64,000 nucleotides of DNA, from positions 657,186 through 721,185 of the forward strand of contig NZ_LKST01000002.1 in the NCBI RefSeq assembly GCF_001412105.1. Direction: 5' to 3'. Within the stretch, counting starts at the first letter, position 1; each line of letters starts with the position of its first letter. The position numbers and the translations under genes were made by a program. Below the pieces are notes generated by a model. It had not been told where the DNA came from and did no database searches. It worked only from the letters and a program-made list of their open reading frames with translations. Source of the DNA: Corynebacterium oculi. GTDB taxonomy: Bacteria > Actinomycetota > Actinomycetes > Mycobacteriales > Mycobacteriaceae. This document shows, in pieces, positions 52,876-61,858 of this stretch.

Positions 52876-54705
52876 ATGCCCAGCACTCCCCTAGAGGATT
52901 ACGCCCTCCTCTCCGATCAGTCCACGGCGGCCCTGGTCTCCCGCGAGGGGTCCATTGATTGGCTCTGCCTCCCCCGCTTCGATTCCGGGGCGCTTTTTAC
53001 CGCCTTGTTGGGCGATCCCTCGGATGGGCGCTGGAAGTTGGCGGTGCGCGGCGGCGAGGTGACGGGGCGTCGATACGTGGGCAGCACCTTTATCCTGGAA
53101 ACGTTGTGGGAATCGCCCACCGGTACCGCCCGGGTGTTGGACTTTATGACTCCGCACAACGGCAAGGCGGATCTGATCCGGCGGGTGGAGTGCCTTAGCG
53201 GCACGGTGGACGTGGTGATGGATCTGCGGATCAGCTTCAATTACGCCCGGGTGAAGCCCTGGTTCCGGTGGATCGAGGTGCCGGGCACCGGGGAGCAGGG
53301 GTTGTTGTGCACGGGCGGCCCGGAGGGCCTGCTGCTGGCGGGGGCCGAGATCACCCCGAACACGGAGGCCGAGGCGTATGACGCCGATGCGATCGGCGGC
53401 AGCGTTTCTCTGAGCGCCGGGCAGCGCGCGGATTGGTCGTTGACGTGGTTTAAGCCCTGGGATCCGGTGCCGGAGCCGGAGGACTCCGATGTGGCCTTGG
53501 CGGCGGCGGAGGACTTCTGGGGTGACTGGATCGAGCGCCTGGACGTGGGCGCGCACACGCACTCCCAGGTGGAGCGCTCCCTCCTGGTGCTGCGCGCACT
53601 CACCCACACGGAAACCGGCGGTATCGTTGCGGCCCCCACGGCCTCGCTGCCGGAGTCCTTTGGCGGCAGCCGCAACTGGGATTATCGCTACACGTGGCTT
53701 CGCGACGCCGCCCTCACCGTGGAGGTCATGGTGGCGCACGGTTTGATTAAGGGCGCGACGGCCTGGCGGAATTGGCTGCTGCGCGCGGTAGCGGGCGATC
53801 CCGCGAAGTTGCAGATCATGTACGGCCTGGGCGGTGAGCGAGAACTGCCGGAAAAGGAGCTGCCGCACCTGCGAGGCTACGAGGATTCCCGCCCGGTGCG
53901 CATCGGCAACGGCGCGGCGGATCAGTACCAGGCGGACGTGGTGGGTGAGGTCATGCTGGCGCTGGCGGCGCTGCGCGACGCGGGATATAAGGATTCCGAT
54001 TATTCCTGGGCCTTGCAGGTCAAGCTGCTGGATTATGTGATGGAGCACTATGAGGATCGGGATCACGGCATCTGGGAAATGCGCGGTGACCTGCACTATT
54101 TCACGCATGGCCGGGTGATGATGTGGGCCTCCTTCAATGAGGCGATCCGCGCGGTGGAGCAACACGGCTACGAGGGCGATGTGGATACCTGGACGCGATA
54201 CCGGGATCGGCTCCGCGCGGAGATCATGGAGGGGGGATGGAACGAGGAACTGGGTACCTTCACCCAGACCTACGGCAGCAGCGAGGTGGATGCCTCCCTC
54301 CTGCAACTGCCGCACACGGGGTTCATCGCCGCCGATGACCCCAAGATGCTCAGCACCGTGGCCCGCATCGAGAAGGACCTGGTGGACCAGCACGGCCTGG
54401 TGTATCGGTACCGCACCGTGGAGAGCGGGGGGATCGACGGCCTAGAGGGCGAGGAATACCCCTTCATGATGTGCGCCTTTTGGCTGGTGGAGCAGTACGC
54501 GGCCGCGGGTAGGCTGGCGGAGGCCAAGGAGAAGTTCGAGATGCTGTGCGGGCTGGCCACGGATTTGGGCCTGCTGGCGGAGGAGTATGATCCCACCACG
54601 GCGCGCCTGGCGGGGAACTTCCCCCAGGCGTTCTCGCATCTTTCCCTGATCCGGGCGGCGGACGCCATTGCCCGGGCGGAGTCCGCTGCTAAGGAGGAAG
54701 CATGA
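52876..54705 (+). CDS. Glycoside hydrolase family 15 protein (glucoamylase/trehalase-like)
   Basis: 609 residues. The N-terminal domain begins PLEDYALLSDQSTAALVSREGSIDWLCLPRFDS, typical of actinobacterial GH15. The (alpha/alpha)6 domain shows SFGGSRNWDYRYTWLRDAALTVEVM near residue 265 (the RNWDYRYxWxRDA signature) and GGIDGLEGEEYPFMMCAFWLVEQYA with the second catalytic Glu region. Relatives include trehalases and glucoamylases; the substrate is not fixed. ATG 52876 is chosen for the family N-terminus. The TGA overlaps the dnaB ATG (ATGA, 54702-54705). Confidence 0.9.
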   Translation: MPSTPLEDYALLSDQSTAALVSREGSIDWLCLPRFDSGALFTALLGDPSDGRWKLAVRGGEVTGRRYVGSTFILETLWESPTGTARVLDFMTPHNGKADLIRRVECLSGTVDVVMDLRISFNYARVKPWFRWIEVPGTGEQGLLCTGGPEGLLLAGAEITPNTEAEAYDADAIGGSVSLSAGQRADWSLTWFKPWDPVPEPEDSDVALAAAEDFWGDWIERLDVGAHTHSQVERSLLVLRALTHTETGGIVAAPTASLPESFGGSRNWDYRYTWLRDAALTVEVMVAHGLIKGATAWRNWLLRAVAGDPAKLQIMYGLGGERELPEKELPHLRGYEDSRPVRIGNGAADQYQADVVGEVMLALAALRDAGYKDSDYSWALQVKLLDYVMEHYEDRDHGIWEMRGDLHYFTHGRVMMWASFNEAIRAVEQHGYEGDVDTWTRYRDRLRAEIMEGGWNEELGTFTQTYGSSEVDASLLQLPHTGFIAADDPKMLSTVARIEKDLVDQHGLVYRYRTVESGGIDGLEGEEYPFMMCAFWLVEQYAAAGRLAEAKEKFEMLCGLATDLGLLAEEYDPTTARLAGNFPQAFSHLSLIRAADAIARAESAAKEEA

Positions 54706-56153
54706 CGGTCGGCGTCAACGGCGCGAGCTTTGATGATGAGTACGTTCCCCCCGCGGAACCGGAGGCCCCCGAGGGGGGCGGGGAGTACCGGGGGCGCGGC
54801 GATTATCAGCGGCGCGGCGCGGCGGACGGGGGGTTCCGCCAGCCCCCGCACGATCGGGAGGCGGAGCAGGGCGTGCTCGGGGCGATGCTGCTTAGCCCCA
54901 CCACGGTGCTGGACATCATCGAGGTGCTGGCCCCGGATGACTTTTATCACCCGGCGCACACGCTGATCTACCGGGCGATCATTGATCTCTTCTCGGAGAG
55001 CAAGGACATTGATCCGGTGATCGTCTCGGCGCGCCTGGAGCGCCAGAACGAGTTGGATAGGGTGGGCGGGGCGCCGTATCTGCACACGCTCATTGCCTCG
55101 GTGCCCACGGCGGCCAACGCCCGCTATTACGCGGAGATCGTGGAGGAGAAGGCCACGCTGCGCAAGCTGGTGGACGCCGGTACCCGCGTGGTGCAGTTGG
55201 GCTATGAGGGCGCGGAGGGCGCCGAGGTGGACGCCGTGGTGGACATGGCGCAGCAAGAGGTCTTTGGCATTAACCGGGATAAGTCCGCCGAGGACTACGA
55301 GGTGCTGGCGGACATCTTGCAGCCCACCATTGATGAGATTGACATGATTACCTCCAACGGCGGCCTGGCCCAGGGTATTCCCACGGGGTTCATTGATCTC
55401 GACGAACTCACCCAGGGCCTGCACGGGGGGCAGATGGTGATCGTGGCGGCCCGCCCCGGCGTGGGTAAGTCCACCCTGGCCCTGGATTTTGTGCGCTCGG
55501 CGTCGATCAAGCACAACAAGGCTGCGGTGATTTTCTCCCTGGAAATGTCCAAGACGGAGATCGTCATGCGCCTGCTTTCTGCGGAGACGGAGATCAAACT
55601 CTCCGATATGCGCTCCGGGCGCATGGACGGGGTGGCCTGGGAGAAATTGGCCAGCCGCGTGGGCCAAATCTCCGAGGCCCCGCTGTTTATCGACGACTCC
55701 TCCAACATGACCATGATGGATATTCGGGCCAAGGCTCGGCGGCTGAAGCAGAAGCACGATCTGCAATTGATCGTGGTGGATTACCTGCAATTGATGAGTT
55801 CGGGTAAGCGCGTGGAGTCGCGCCAGCAGGAGGTCTCGGAATTCTCCCGCTCGCTGAAGCTCCTGGCCAAGGAGCTGGACGTGCCGCTGGTGGCCATCTC
55901 GCAGCTCAACCGTGGGCCGGAGTCTCGCACGGATAAGCGCCCGCAGTTGGCTGATCTGCGCGAGTCCGGTTCCCTGGAGCAGGACGCGGACATCGTGATG
56001 CTGCTCTACCGCCCGGACTCTCAGGATAAGGACAATGAGCGCGCCGGGGAGGCGGACATCATTCTGGCCAAGCACCGTGGCGGCCCCATTGACACCGTGA
56101 GCGTGGCCCATCAGCTGCACTACTCGCGGTTCGTGGATATGGCGCGGGGCTAG
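54702..56153 (+). CDS. dnaB: Replicative DNA helicase DnaB
   Basis: Unwinds DNA at the fork. The protein has 483 residues. The N-terminal domain starts at PPHDREAEQGVLGAMLLSPTTVLDIIEVL. The RecA-like core shows GGQMVIVAARPGVGKSTLALDF (Walker A), EMSKTEIVMRLLSAE, VVDYLQLMSSGKR (Walker B), AISQLNRGPESRTDKRPQLADLRESGSLEQDADIVMLLYR with sensor and Arg finger. No intein is present. The first ~35 residues are Gly/Pro-rich and variable. Translation is coupled to the GH15 gene. Confidence 0.97.
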   Translation: MTVGVNGASFDDEYVPPAEPEAPEGGGEYRGRGDYQRRGAADGGFRQPPHDREAEQGVLGAMLLSPTTVLDIIEVLAPDDFYHPAHTLIYRAIIDLFSESKDIDPVIVSARLERQNELDRVGGAPYLHTLIASVPTAANARYYAEIVEEKATLRKLVDAGTRVVQLGYEGAEGAEVDAVVDMAQQEVFGINRDKSAEDYEVLADILQPTIDEIDMITSNGGLAQGIPTGFIDLDELTQGLHGGQMVIVAARPGVGKSTLALDFVRSASIKHNKAAVIFSLEMSKTEIVMRLLSAETEIKLSDMRSGRMDGVAWEKLASRVGQISEAPLFIDDSSNMTMMDIRAKARRLKQKHDLQLIVVDYLQLMSSGKRVESRQQEVSEFSRSLKLLAKELDVPLVAISQLNRGPESRTDKRPQLADLRESGSLEQDADIVMLLYRPDSQDKDNERAGEADIILAKHRGGPIDTVSVAHQLHYSRFVDMARG

Positions 56154-56187
56154 GCCACCGAGAGCACCGAGAGGGAGGGCGCCGGGC

Positions 56188-58437
56188 TCAGCCCCGCTTC
56201 GGGGACGCAAAGGCCGAGCGGAATCCCCGCAGCCGCAGGGAATTGCTCACCACCAGCACGGAGGAGGCGGCCATGGCGATTCCGGAGAACATGGGGTTGA
56301 GCAACCCGAGCGCGGCCACGGGAATAAGGACCACGTTGTAGGCGAAGGCCCAGAAGAGGTTGCCCCGGATGGTGCCCAGGGTGCGCCGCGCGAGGCGCAG
56401 GGCGTCGGCGGCCGAGCGGAGGTCGTTATTCATTAGGGTGATGTCCGAGGCCTCGATCGCCACATCTGTTCCCGCCCCCATCGCCAGGCCCAGATCGGCC
56501 TGGGCGAGCGCGGCGGCGTCGTTAATGCCGTCTCCCACCATCGCCACGGTGCGCCCCTGCCGTTGCAGCGCGGCCACCTGGGCTACCTTGTCCTGGGGGA
56601 GCACCTCGGCCAGCACGTCCTCCTCGGAGATGCCCACGGCGCGCGCGGTGGTGGCGGCGGCCCCGGCGTTATCCCCGGTGAGCAGCATGGGGCGCAGGCC
56701 GAGGTCGCGCAGCGCCGCGATGGCCTCGGCGGAGGTGGGCTTGGGGGTATCGGCCACGACGATGATCGCCGCAGGTTCGTCGTCCACGCTCATCACCACG
56801 GGGGTGGCCCCGGAGCGCTGGGCCCGCGTCACGACCTCGTGTTCCCGGAGCGCCGGGCCTGGGCGGGCCACGGTGATGCGCCGTCCGTTCACGAGCCCGC
56901 TGATGCCGTGCCCCGAGTGGGCCTGAATATCGCTGGCGGCGGGGAGTTCTTCCTCCCCCATCGCCGTCGCTATTGCCTTGCCGATGGGGTGCTCGGAGCC
57001 GGCCTCCACGGCGGCGGCTAGGCGCAGCGCCTCCCGCTCGGAGTATCCGCCCAGGGTGATGACCTCGCTAAGGCGCATGATCCCGGTGGTGACCGTGCCC
57101 GTCTTGTCCAGCACGATCGTATCGATCTTGCGCGCGGATTCAATCGCCTCCGGGCCCCGGATCAGCAGCCCCATCTGTGCGCCTCGCCCGGTGCCCACCA
57201 GCAGGGCCGTGGGCGTGGCCAGGCCCAGGGCGCAGGGGCAGGCGATGATGAGCACGGAGACGGCCGCCGCGAAGGCGTCGGCGGTGGAACCGGAACCGAG
57301 CAGGAGATGCCCGGCCAGGGTCAGGGCGGAGATTGCCATGACCACGGGGACAAAGACCTGCGCTATGCGATCCACCAGGCGCTGCACCGGAGCCTTGCCC
57401 GCCTGGGCCTGGGTAACAAGCCGCCCGATCTGCGCGAGCGTGCTCTCCTCCCCCACCCGCTCCACGCGCAGGGTGAGCTTGCCGGAGGTGTTGATCGTGG
57501 CTCCGGTGACGCGCCCCCCGGGGGTTACCTCCACGGGGAGGGATTCGCCGGTGAGCATGGATTCGTCCACGGCGGAGGTTCCCTCGATCACCGTGGCGTC
57601 GGCGGGGATCTTCTCTCCCGGGCGCACCACCACGAGGTCTCCCACCGCCAGGCGCGCCACGGGCACGCGCTCCTCTCGCTCCCCGCGCAGCACGGTGGCC
57701 TCCTTGGCCCCCATGTTCAGCAGGTGGCGCAGCGCCTCCGAGGAGCGCCCCTTGGCGCGATCCTCGAAGTAGCGGCCCAGAAGGAGGAAGGAGATCACCA
57801 CGCCCACGGTCTCCAGGTATATCTCCGATGTCCCGGCGTGGGCGTGGGCGCTGAGGCTCATGTGCATCACCATGCCCGGCTCCCCCGCCCCGCCGAGGAA
57901 GAGCGCCCACATCGACCACGCGTAGGCGGTGGTGGAGCCGAGCGAAATCAGCGTGTCCATGGTGAACGCGCCGTGGCGCAGGTTGATGAGCGCGGCGCGG
58001 TGGAAGGGCCACCCGCCCCAGAAGAACACGGGGGAGATCAGGGCGAAGGCCAGCCACTGCCAGTGGGGGAACTGCCACGCCGGGATCATGGAGAGCACCA
58101 CCACCGGCAGGCTGAGCAGGGTGGAGAGCCACAGGCGGGTATCTGCCTTTGGCGTTGCGCTTTGCGACGCCTCCCCCGCCGTCTTTGGAGCTTCAGTAGC
58201 CCCCGGCTCCGGGTGCAGGCGGAATCCCTCGTAGCCGGTGGCGCGGATGGTGTCGAGCAGGGCGTTTGGGCTGGTGCGGGAGGGATCGTAGGAGACGCTG
58301 GCGGTCTCGGTGGCGAAGTTGACGGTGGCCTGCACCCCCTCCATCTTGTTGAGCTTGCGTTCCACGCGAGAGGAGCATGAGGTACAGGTCATGCCGGTGA
58401 TGCCGAGATCAATGTGCGTGGGTGCCTGGGTAACCAT
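56188..58437 (-). CDS. copA: Copper-translocating P-type ATPase
   Basis: Exports Cu(I). The protein has 749 residues. The N-terminal heavy-metal domain carries [20 protein letters not shown] (CxxC near residue 17). Eight spans follow. The CPC motif is [20 protein letters not shown], the phosphorylation site is DKTGTVTTG, the HP motif is [10 protein letters not shown], and the hinge is [22 protein letters not shown]. The last spans have [16 protein letters not shown] and the [16 protein letters not shown] end, which are Cu(I)-class features. A perfect CsoR-type palindrome lies just upstream. Confidence 0.95.
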   Translation of the reverse strand: MVTQAPTHIDLGITGMTCTSCSSRVERKLNKMEGVQATVNFATETASVSYDPSRTSPNALLDTIRATGYEGFRLHPEPGATEAPKTAGEASQSATPKADTRLWLSTLLSLPVVVLSMIPAWQFPHWQWLAFALISPVFFWGGWPFHRAALINLRHGAFTMDTLISLGSTTAYAWSMWALFLGGAGEPGMVMHMSLSAHAHAGTSEIYLETVGVVISFLLLGRYFEDRAKGRSSEALRHLLNMGAKEATVLRGEREERVPVARLAVGDLVVVRPGEKIPADATVIEGTSAVDESMLTGESLPVEVTPGGRVTGATINTSGKLTLRVERVGEESTLAQIGRLVTQAQAGKAPVQRLVDRIAQVFVPVVMAISALTLAGHLLLGSGSTADAFAAAVSVLIIACPCALGLATPTALLVGTGRGAQMGLLIRGPEAIESARKIDTIVLDKTGTVTTGIMRLSEVITLGGYSEREALRLAAAVEAGSEHPIGKAIATAMGEEELPAASDIQAHSGHGISGLVNGRRITVARPGPALREHEVVTRAQRSGATPVVMSVDDEPAAIIVVADTPKPTSAEAIAALRDLGLRPMLLTGDNAGAAATTARAVGISEEDVLAEVLPQDKVAQVAALQRQGRTVAMVGDGINDAAALAQADLGLAMGAGTDVAIEASDITLMNNDLRSAADALRLARRTLGTIRGNLFWAFAYNVVLIPVAALGLLNPMFSGIAMAASSVLVVSNSLRLRGFRSAFASPKRG

Positions 58438-58447
58438 GCCACTAGAC

Positions 58448-58466
58448 TATACCCCCAGGGGGTATA
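58448..58466. promoter_or_regulatory. CsoR-type copper operator
   Basis: TATACCCCCAGGGGGTATA, a perfect 19-bp inverted repeat 11 nt upstream of the copA start. CsoR operators have this pseudo-palindromic TACCC/GGGTA form. csoR itself is not in the window. Confidence 0.85.
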
Positions 58467-58576
58467 TGGCGGGGGTGGGGAGCCCTCATGTCCCGTACCC
58501 TGGACGGGGAATAGCGCGCCGGGCGTGCGCGTTGGAGCCTGTGTAACGCAAAAGAAACCAATAAGGAGATGCAAGC

Positions 58577-58957
58577 ATGGCGACGATCGACGTCACCGAG
58601 GACACCTTCGAGCAGACCGTGAGCGGCGAGGGGATCGTTCTCGTCGATGCCTGGGCCTCCTGGTGCGGCCCCTGCCGTGCCTTCGCCCCTACCTTTGAGA
58701 AGTCCTCGGAGCAGCACGAGGACGTGACCTTTGCCAAGCTGGACACGGAGGCCAACCAGCAACTCGCCGCCGCCCTGGAGATTCAGGCGATCCCCACGCT
58801 GATGGCCTTCCGCGACGGGATCATGGTGTACCGCGATGCCGGCGCCCTGCCGCCCGCCGCCCTGGAGGATCTCATCGGCCAGGTCAAGGGCCTGGACATG
58901 GACGAGGTGCGTGCTCAAGTGGCCGCGCAGAACGCGGAGCGCGATGCTCAGGAGTAA
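58577..58957 (+). CDS. Thioredoxin
   Basis: 126 residues, cytoplasmic. The active site is ASWCGPCRAFAPTFEKSS near residue 30, and the cis-Pro loop is IQAIPTLMAFRDG near residue 72. A C-terminal extension of about 20 residues (MDEVRAQVAAQNAERDAQE) goes beyond classical TrxA. AAGGAGATG precedes ATG. It is a secondary thioredoxin, since the main trx/trxB pair lies near oriC in corynebacteria (inference). Confidence 0.92.
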   Translation: MATIDVTEDTFEQTVSGEGIVLVDAWASWCGPCRAFAPTFEKSSEQHEDVTFAKLDTEANQQLAAALEIQAIPTLMAFRDGIMVYRDAGALPPAALEDLIGQVKGLDMDEVRAQVAAQNAERDAQE

Positions 58958-58992
58958 CGCCCGGAAGTAACCCGGAACCACCGGGCCGGCCA

Positions 58993-59028
58993 GGGGCACC
59001 CGCCGCCATTTATCGGCGCGGGTGCCCC
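58993..59028 (+). terminator. Terminator after thioredoxin gene
   Basis: GGGGCACCCGC (58993-59003) pairs with GCGGGTGCCCC (59018-59028), an 11-bp stem followed by TTCG. Confidence 0.75.
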
Positions 59029-59126
59029 TTCGTGCTGCTTGCGTACACTCGCGGGGGAACGGCTCGGGGAGCGGAAACGGCCCCCGGGTGATAAACCACT
59101 ACCCCAGGAAGGCGGGACGAGCGATC

Positions 59127-59918
59127 ATGGCTAATCCCTTCAGCACGGGCTGGAAGTACCTCAAGGCATCGCTGGACCAGAAGATTGATGAAAACGCCGA
59201 TCCCAAGGTGCAGATCCACCAGGCGGCGGAGGCCGCCAAGCGGCAGCACCAGGAGATCACCGAGCAGGCCGCCGCGATCATCGGGAACAAGCGCCAACTG
59301 GAGATGAAGCTGGATCGCCTGCTCAAGGAGCGGGATTCCCTCCAGAATCAGGCCAAGCAGGCTATCACCATGGCCGATCAGGCCACCGCCGAGGGGAATA
59401 GCGCACGCGCCACGGAGTACACCAACACCGCCGAGGTTCTTGCCAGCCAATTGGTGTCCGTGGAACAGCAGATCGAGGAACTCAAGGCCTCCCACCACCA
59501 GGCCGCCCTGGCAGCTGAGCAGGCTCAGCAGAAGCAGCGCGAGTCTGAGGCGCGCCTCAAGGAGCAGATGAGCCAGATCGACCAGCTGCGCGCTCAGGTG
59601 GATCAGGCCAAGATGCAGGAGGCCTCCAACGAGGCGATGGGGGCGATCACCGCCACCGCCGATGATTCCACCCCCACCCTGGACGGGGTGCGGGAGAAGA
59701 TCGAGCGCCGCTACGCTACCGCCCTGGGCGCGCAGGAACTCGCGGAGGGCTCCATGACCTCCCGGATGGACGAGATCGCGGCGGCGGGCCGGGACATGCA
59801 GGCCAGCGCCCGCCTCGACCAGATCTGCGCGGAACTGCGCGGCGGGCCGGACGGCGCCGACAAGAACGCCGCGGCACTCGAACAGGGAACTGGCGAGGGC
59901 CGCGGCGAGGTGGATTAA
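59127..59918 (+). CDS. PspA/IM30 family protein
   Basis: 263 residues, almost entirely helical. The start MANPFSTGWKYLKASLDQKIDENADPKVQIHQAAEAAKRQH is the conserved PspA/Vipp1 N-terminus, with an amphipathic first helix. A long Gln/Glu/Ala-rich coiled coil spans about residues 30-190, and SNEAMGAITATADDSTPTLDGVREKIERRYATALGAQEL is near the end. Such proteins form membrane-bound scaffolds under envelope stress. The gene's last 4 nt overlap the convergent NYN gene. Confidence 0.88.
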   Translation: MANPFSTGWKYLKASLDQKIDENADPKVQIHQAAEAAKRQHQEITEQAAAIIGNKRQLEMKLDRLLKERDSLQNQAKQAITMADQATAEGNSARATEYTNTAEVLASQLVSVEQQIEELKASHHQAALAAEQAQQKQRESEARLKEQMSQIDQLRAQVDQAKMQEASNEAMGAITATADDSTPTLDGVREKIERRYATALGAQELAEGSMTSRMDEIAAAGRDMQASARLDQICAELRGGPDGADKNAAALEQGTGEGRGEVD

Positions 59919-61252
59919 TCCCGCCGGATATTGATGAGCACGCCCCTGATCCCGGAGTGGAACCCATCGCGGAGGTTCACCCGCTGGGACTCGGAGAGGG
60001 TGTACTCGTGCAGCGTCTCGCAGGCGAATTGAAGGAGGGGGCGATCCACCTCGGGGGGAAGCCCGCCGCCAGAAAGCAGGTGCGCCTGATCCCGCTGCTC
60101 GGTGGAGGCGGCGTTCTCATACCACCAGGCTGCGTACTGCTGGCCCACGTCATAGGGCGTTTGGTTGCCTGCCGAGGCCCACACCTCGTTGGGTAGCGGC
60201 ACGTAGCGCGAGCGCAGTTTCCGCTTGGGGGCCATCATGGAGGGCTTGGGAGTGGGCTTTGGTGGCGCGGGGGTGTCCTCCGGCTCGTCCGCTTTGGCGT
60301 CCGACACGTCCGACGCGACCGACGTGCCCGGGGAGGCCGTAGAGGTCGAGGCGGCGGGCCGTTCCCCGGAGGGGGCGTCGGTTGCCGGTGTCTCCGGGAG
60401 CGCCGGGGCGGTGGTGGCCTGCGCCTCGTGGTCTCCGCGTTGGCCTCGGGCCGCAGCGGTGTCTGCCGGGGTCACCGGGGCACTCGGCGTGCGCTCCGCA
60501 GCGGGCGACGCGGGGGCGTCGATAAGCTCCTCGGCTGCGTCCTCCGCGTAGGGGGTTTCCGTGTGCTCTGCGTTGTCCGCGGCGGTGGGGGTGCTGGGCG
60601 GGCGGTGGCCCTGGGTGGCCGCTTCTGGGACGAGGGTGGGGCCGGGTTCCTCCGGGGGCTCGGTCTCCCCCAGCGGCTTGGCGGGCACCGAGGGCGGCAG
60701 CGGGCCTTCGAGTACCTGGAGGCGCATGGAATCGGAAAAGTCCTCGCGCGGGTCCAGGATCGTGGTGGTATCGCAGGCGTAGCGCAGGGCGGAGGACATG
60801 GAATCCCAGCCAAAACCGTAAAGGTGCACGCGGATACCGGCGGCGGTGGCCTCCTGCACGCCGGGGATCATGTCGGCGTCGCCGGAGACGAGCACGATGT
60901 CCGTGCAGCGTTGGTGAACGGAGGCGATCACCATGTCCGCCACCAGGCGGGTGTCCACGGCCTTTTGGGTGCGGCGTTCGCCCCAGGCGATGAGCTGGCC
61001 CGCGCGTAGTTGCACGCCGTTGCAGGAGCGCAGGGCGCGTTGGTAGCGGTGCGGGCCGGTCTCGGGGATGCCGTCGTACCAGAGTTGCCGGTGGATGGGT
61101 TGGTGCAGTTGATTTTCGATCATCCCGCCCAGGACTCCCACGACCTCGGGCAGGTCAATTTCTAACTGTGCGCGTGCGCCGGTCTCCCACGAGTTATAAA
61201 AACTCGCCAGGAGGTACGAGGTATCCACGAACACGAGTGTGCGTTCAAGCAT
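59915..61252 (-). CDS. NYN-domain protein (LabA/PIN-like nuclease)
   Basis: 445 residues. The N-terminal NYN/PIN-like domain shows LVFVDTSYLLASF, KAVDTRLVADMVIASVHQRCTDIVLVSGDADMIPGVQEA and GIRVHLYGF, including the Asp residues of a putative metal-dependent RNase site. Residues ~190-340 form a Pro/Ala/Thr/Glu-rich linker. The C-terminal ~100 residues (MMAPKRKLRSRYVPLPNEVWASAG) may be an OST-HTH/LOTUS-like helical region, which is uncertain. ATG 61252 is chosen because the domain starts at once. Substrate RNA is unknown. Confidence 0.82.
   Translation of the reverse strand: MLERTLVFVDTSYLLASFYNSWETGARAQLEIDLPEVVGVLGGMIENQLHQPIHRQLWYDGIPETGPHRYQRALRSCNGVQLRAGQLIAWGERRTQKAVDTRLVADMVIASVHQRCTDIVLVSGDADMIPGVQEATAAGIRVHLYGFGWDSMSSALRYACDTTTILDPREDFSDSMRLQVLEGPLPPSVPAKPLGETEPPEEPGPTLVPEAATQGHRPPSTPTAADNAEHTETPYAEDAAEELIDAPASPAAERTPSAPVTPADTAAARGQRGDHEAQATTAPALPETPATDAPSGERPAASTSTASPGTSVASDVSDAKADEPEDTPAPPKPTPKPSMMAPKRKLRSRYVPLPNEVWASAGNQTPYDVGQQYAAWWYENAASTEQRDQAHLLSGGGLPPEVDRPLLQFACETLHEYTLSESQRVNLRDGFHSGIRGVLINIRRD
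60515..60526 (-). repeat. CTTATCGACGCC element, copy 7 (in the NYN gene)
   Basis: Exact 12-mer on the minus strand, encoding Leu-Ile-Asp-Ala in the linker region. Confidence 0.7.
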
Positions 61253-61446
61253 GGCTCCTAATTTCCGTTTCATAACTATTGCTCTAAATTGCAGTACCCC
61301 CAGCATGCCCCATGAGGGGGTCATACGTCGAAGTTCCCCGTGTTTTTCCTGCTGAGCGCGGTGCGGCGTGCGGCGAGGGCTTTGCGGGGGTCGTCGCAAG
61401 GCGCTCTCCTTGCGTGCGGAATCCTTGACAGCCACCCAGTCGGTTG

Positions 61447-61460
61447 GTTACATGAGTAAC
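61447..61460. promoter_or_regulatory. Candidate GntR operator
   Basis: GTTAC-ATGA-GTAAC, a perfect interrupted palindrome 23 nt before the GntR start. Autoregulation is typical for YtrA-type GntR repressors. Confidence 0.6.
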
Positions 61461-61483
61461 TAAGCAGTGAAGAGGAGGTTGGG

Positions 61484-61858
61484 ATGGACGAGGCGGCGGC
61501 ACCCCTATTCCAGCAGATAGCCAGGCTCATCGAGGACAGCATCGTGGAGGGCACCCTGATACCGGGACAACGCGCCCCCTCCACTAACGAGCTGGCCGCA
61601 TTCCACAAAATCAACCCGGCCACCGCCCGCAAGGGACTCACGCTGCTGGCGGAATCCGGGGTGCTCATCAAGCGCCGAGGCGTGGGCATGTTTGTCACGG
61701 AACACGCCCGCAGCCTCATCATGGAGCGCCGCCGGGAGGAGTTCCCCGGCACCTACCTCGCCCCCATGATCGACGAGGCCCTGCGCCTCAACCTCGACCG
61801 AGCCCAACTCCACGACCTCGTTGATCGCGTAGCAGAAAGCAGAGGACTGTACTCATGA
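61484..61858 (+). CDS. GntR-family regulator, YtrA subfamily
   Basis: 124 residues. The winged helix is seen as LFQQIARLIEDSIVEGTLIPGQRAPSTNELAAFHKINPATARKGLTLLAESGVLIKRRGVGMFV. A short C-terminal dimerisation helix and no ligand domain mark the YtrA type, which usually represses an adjacent ABC exporter responding to cell-wall or antibiotic stress. AGAGGAGGTTGGG precedes ATG. Its end overlaps the ABC ATPase start (ATGA, 61855-61858). Confidence 0.9.
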   Translation: MDEAAAPLFQQIARLIEDSIVEGTLIPGQRAPSTNELAAFHKINPATARKGLTLLAESGVLIKRRGVGMFVTEHARSLIMERRREEFPGTYLAPMIDEALRLNLDRAQLHDLVDRVAESRGLYS

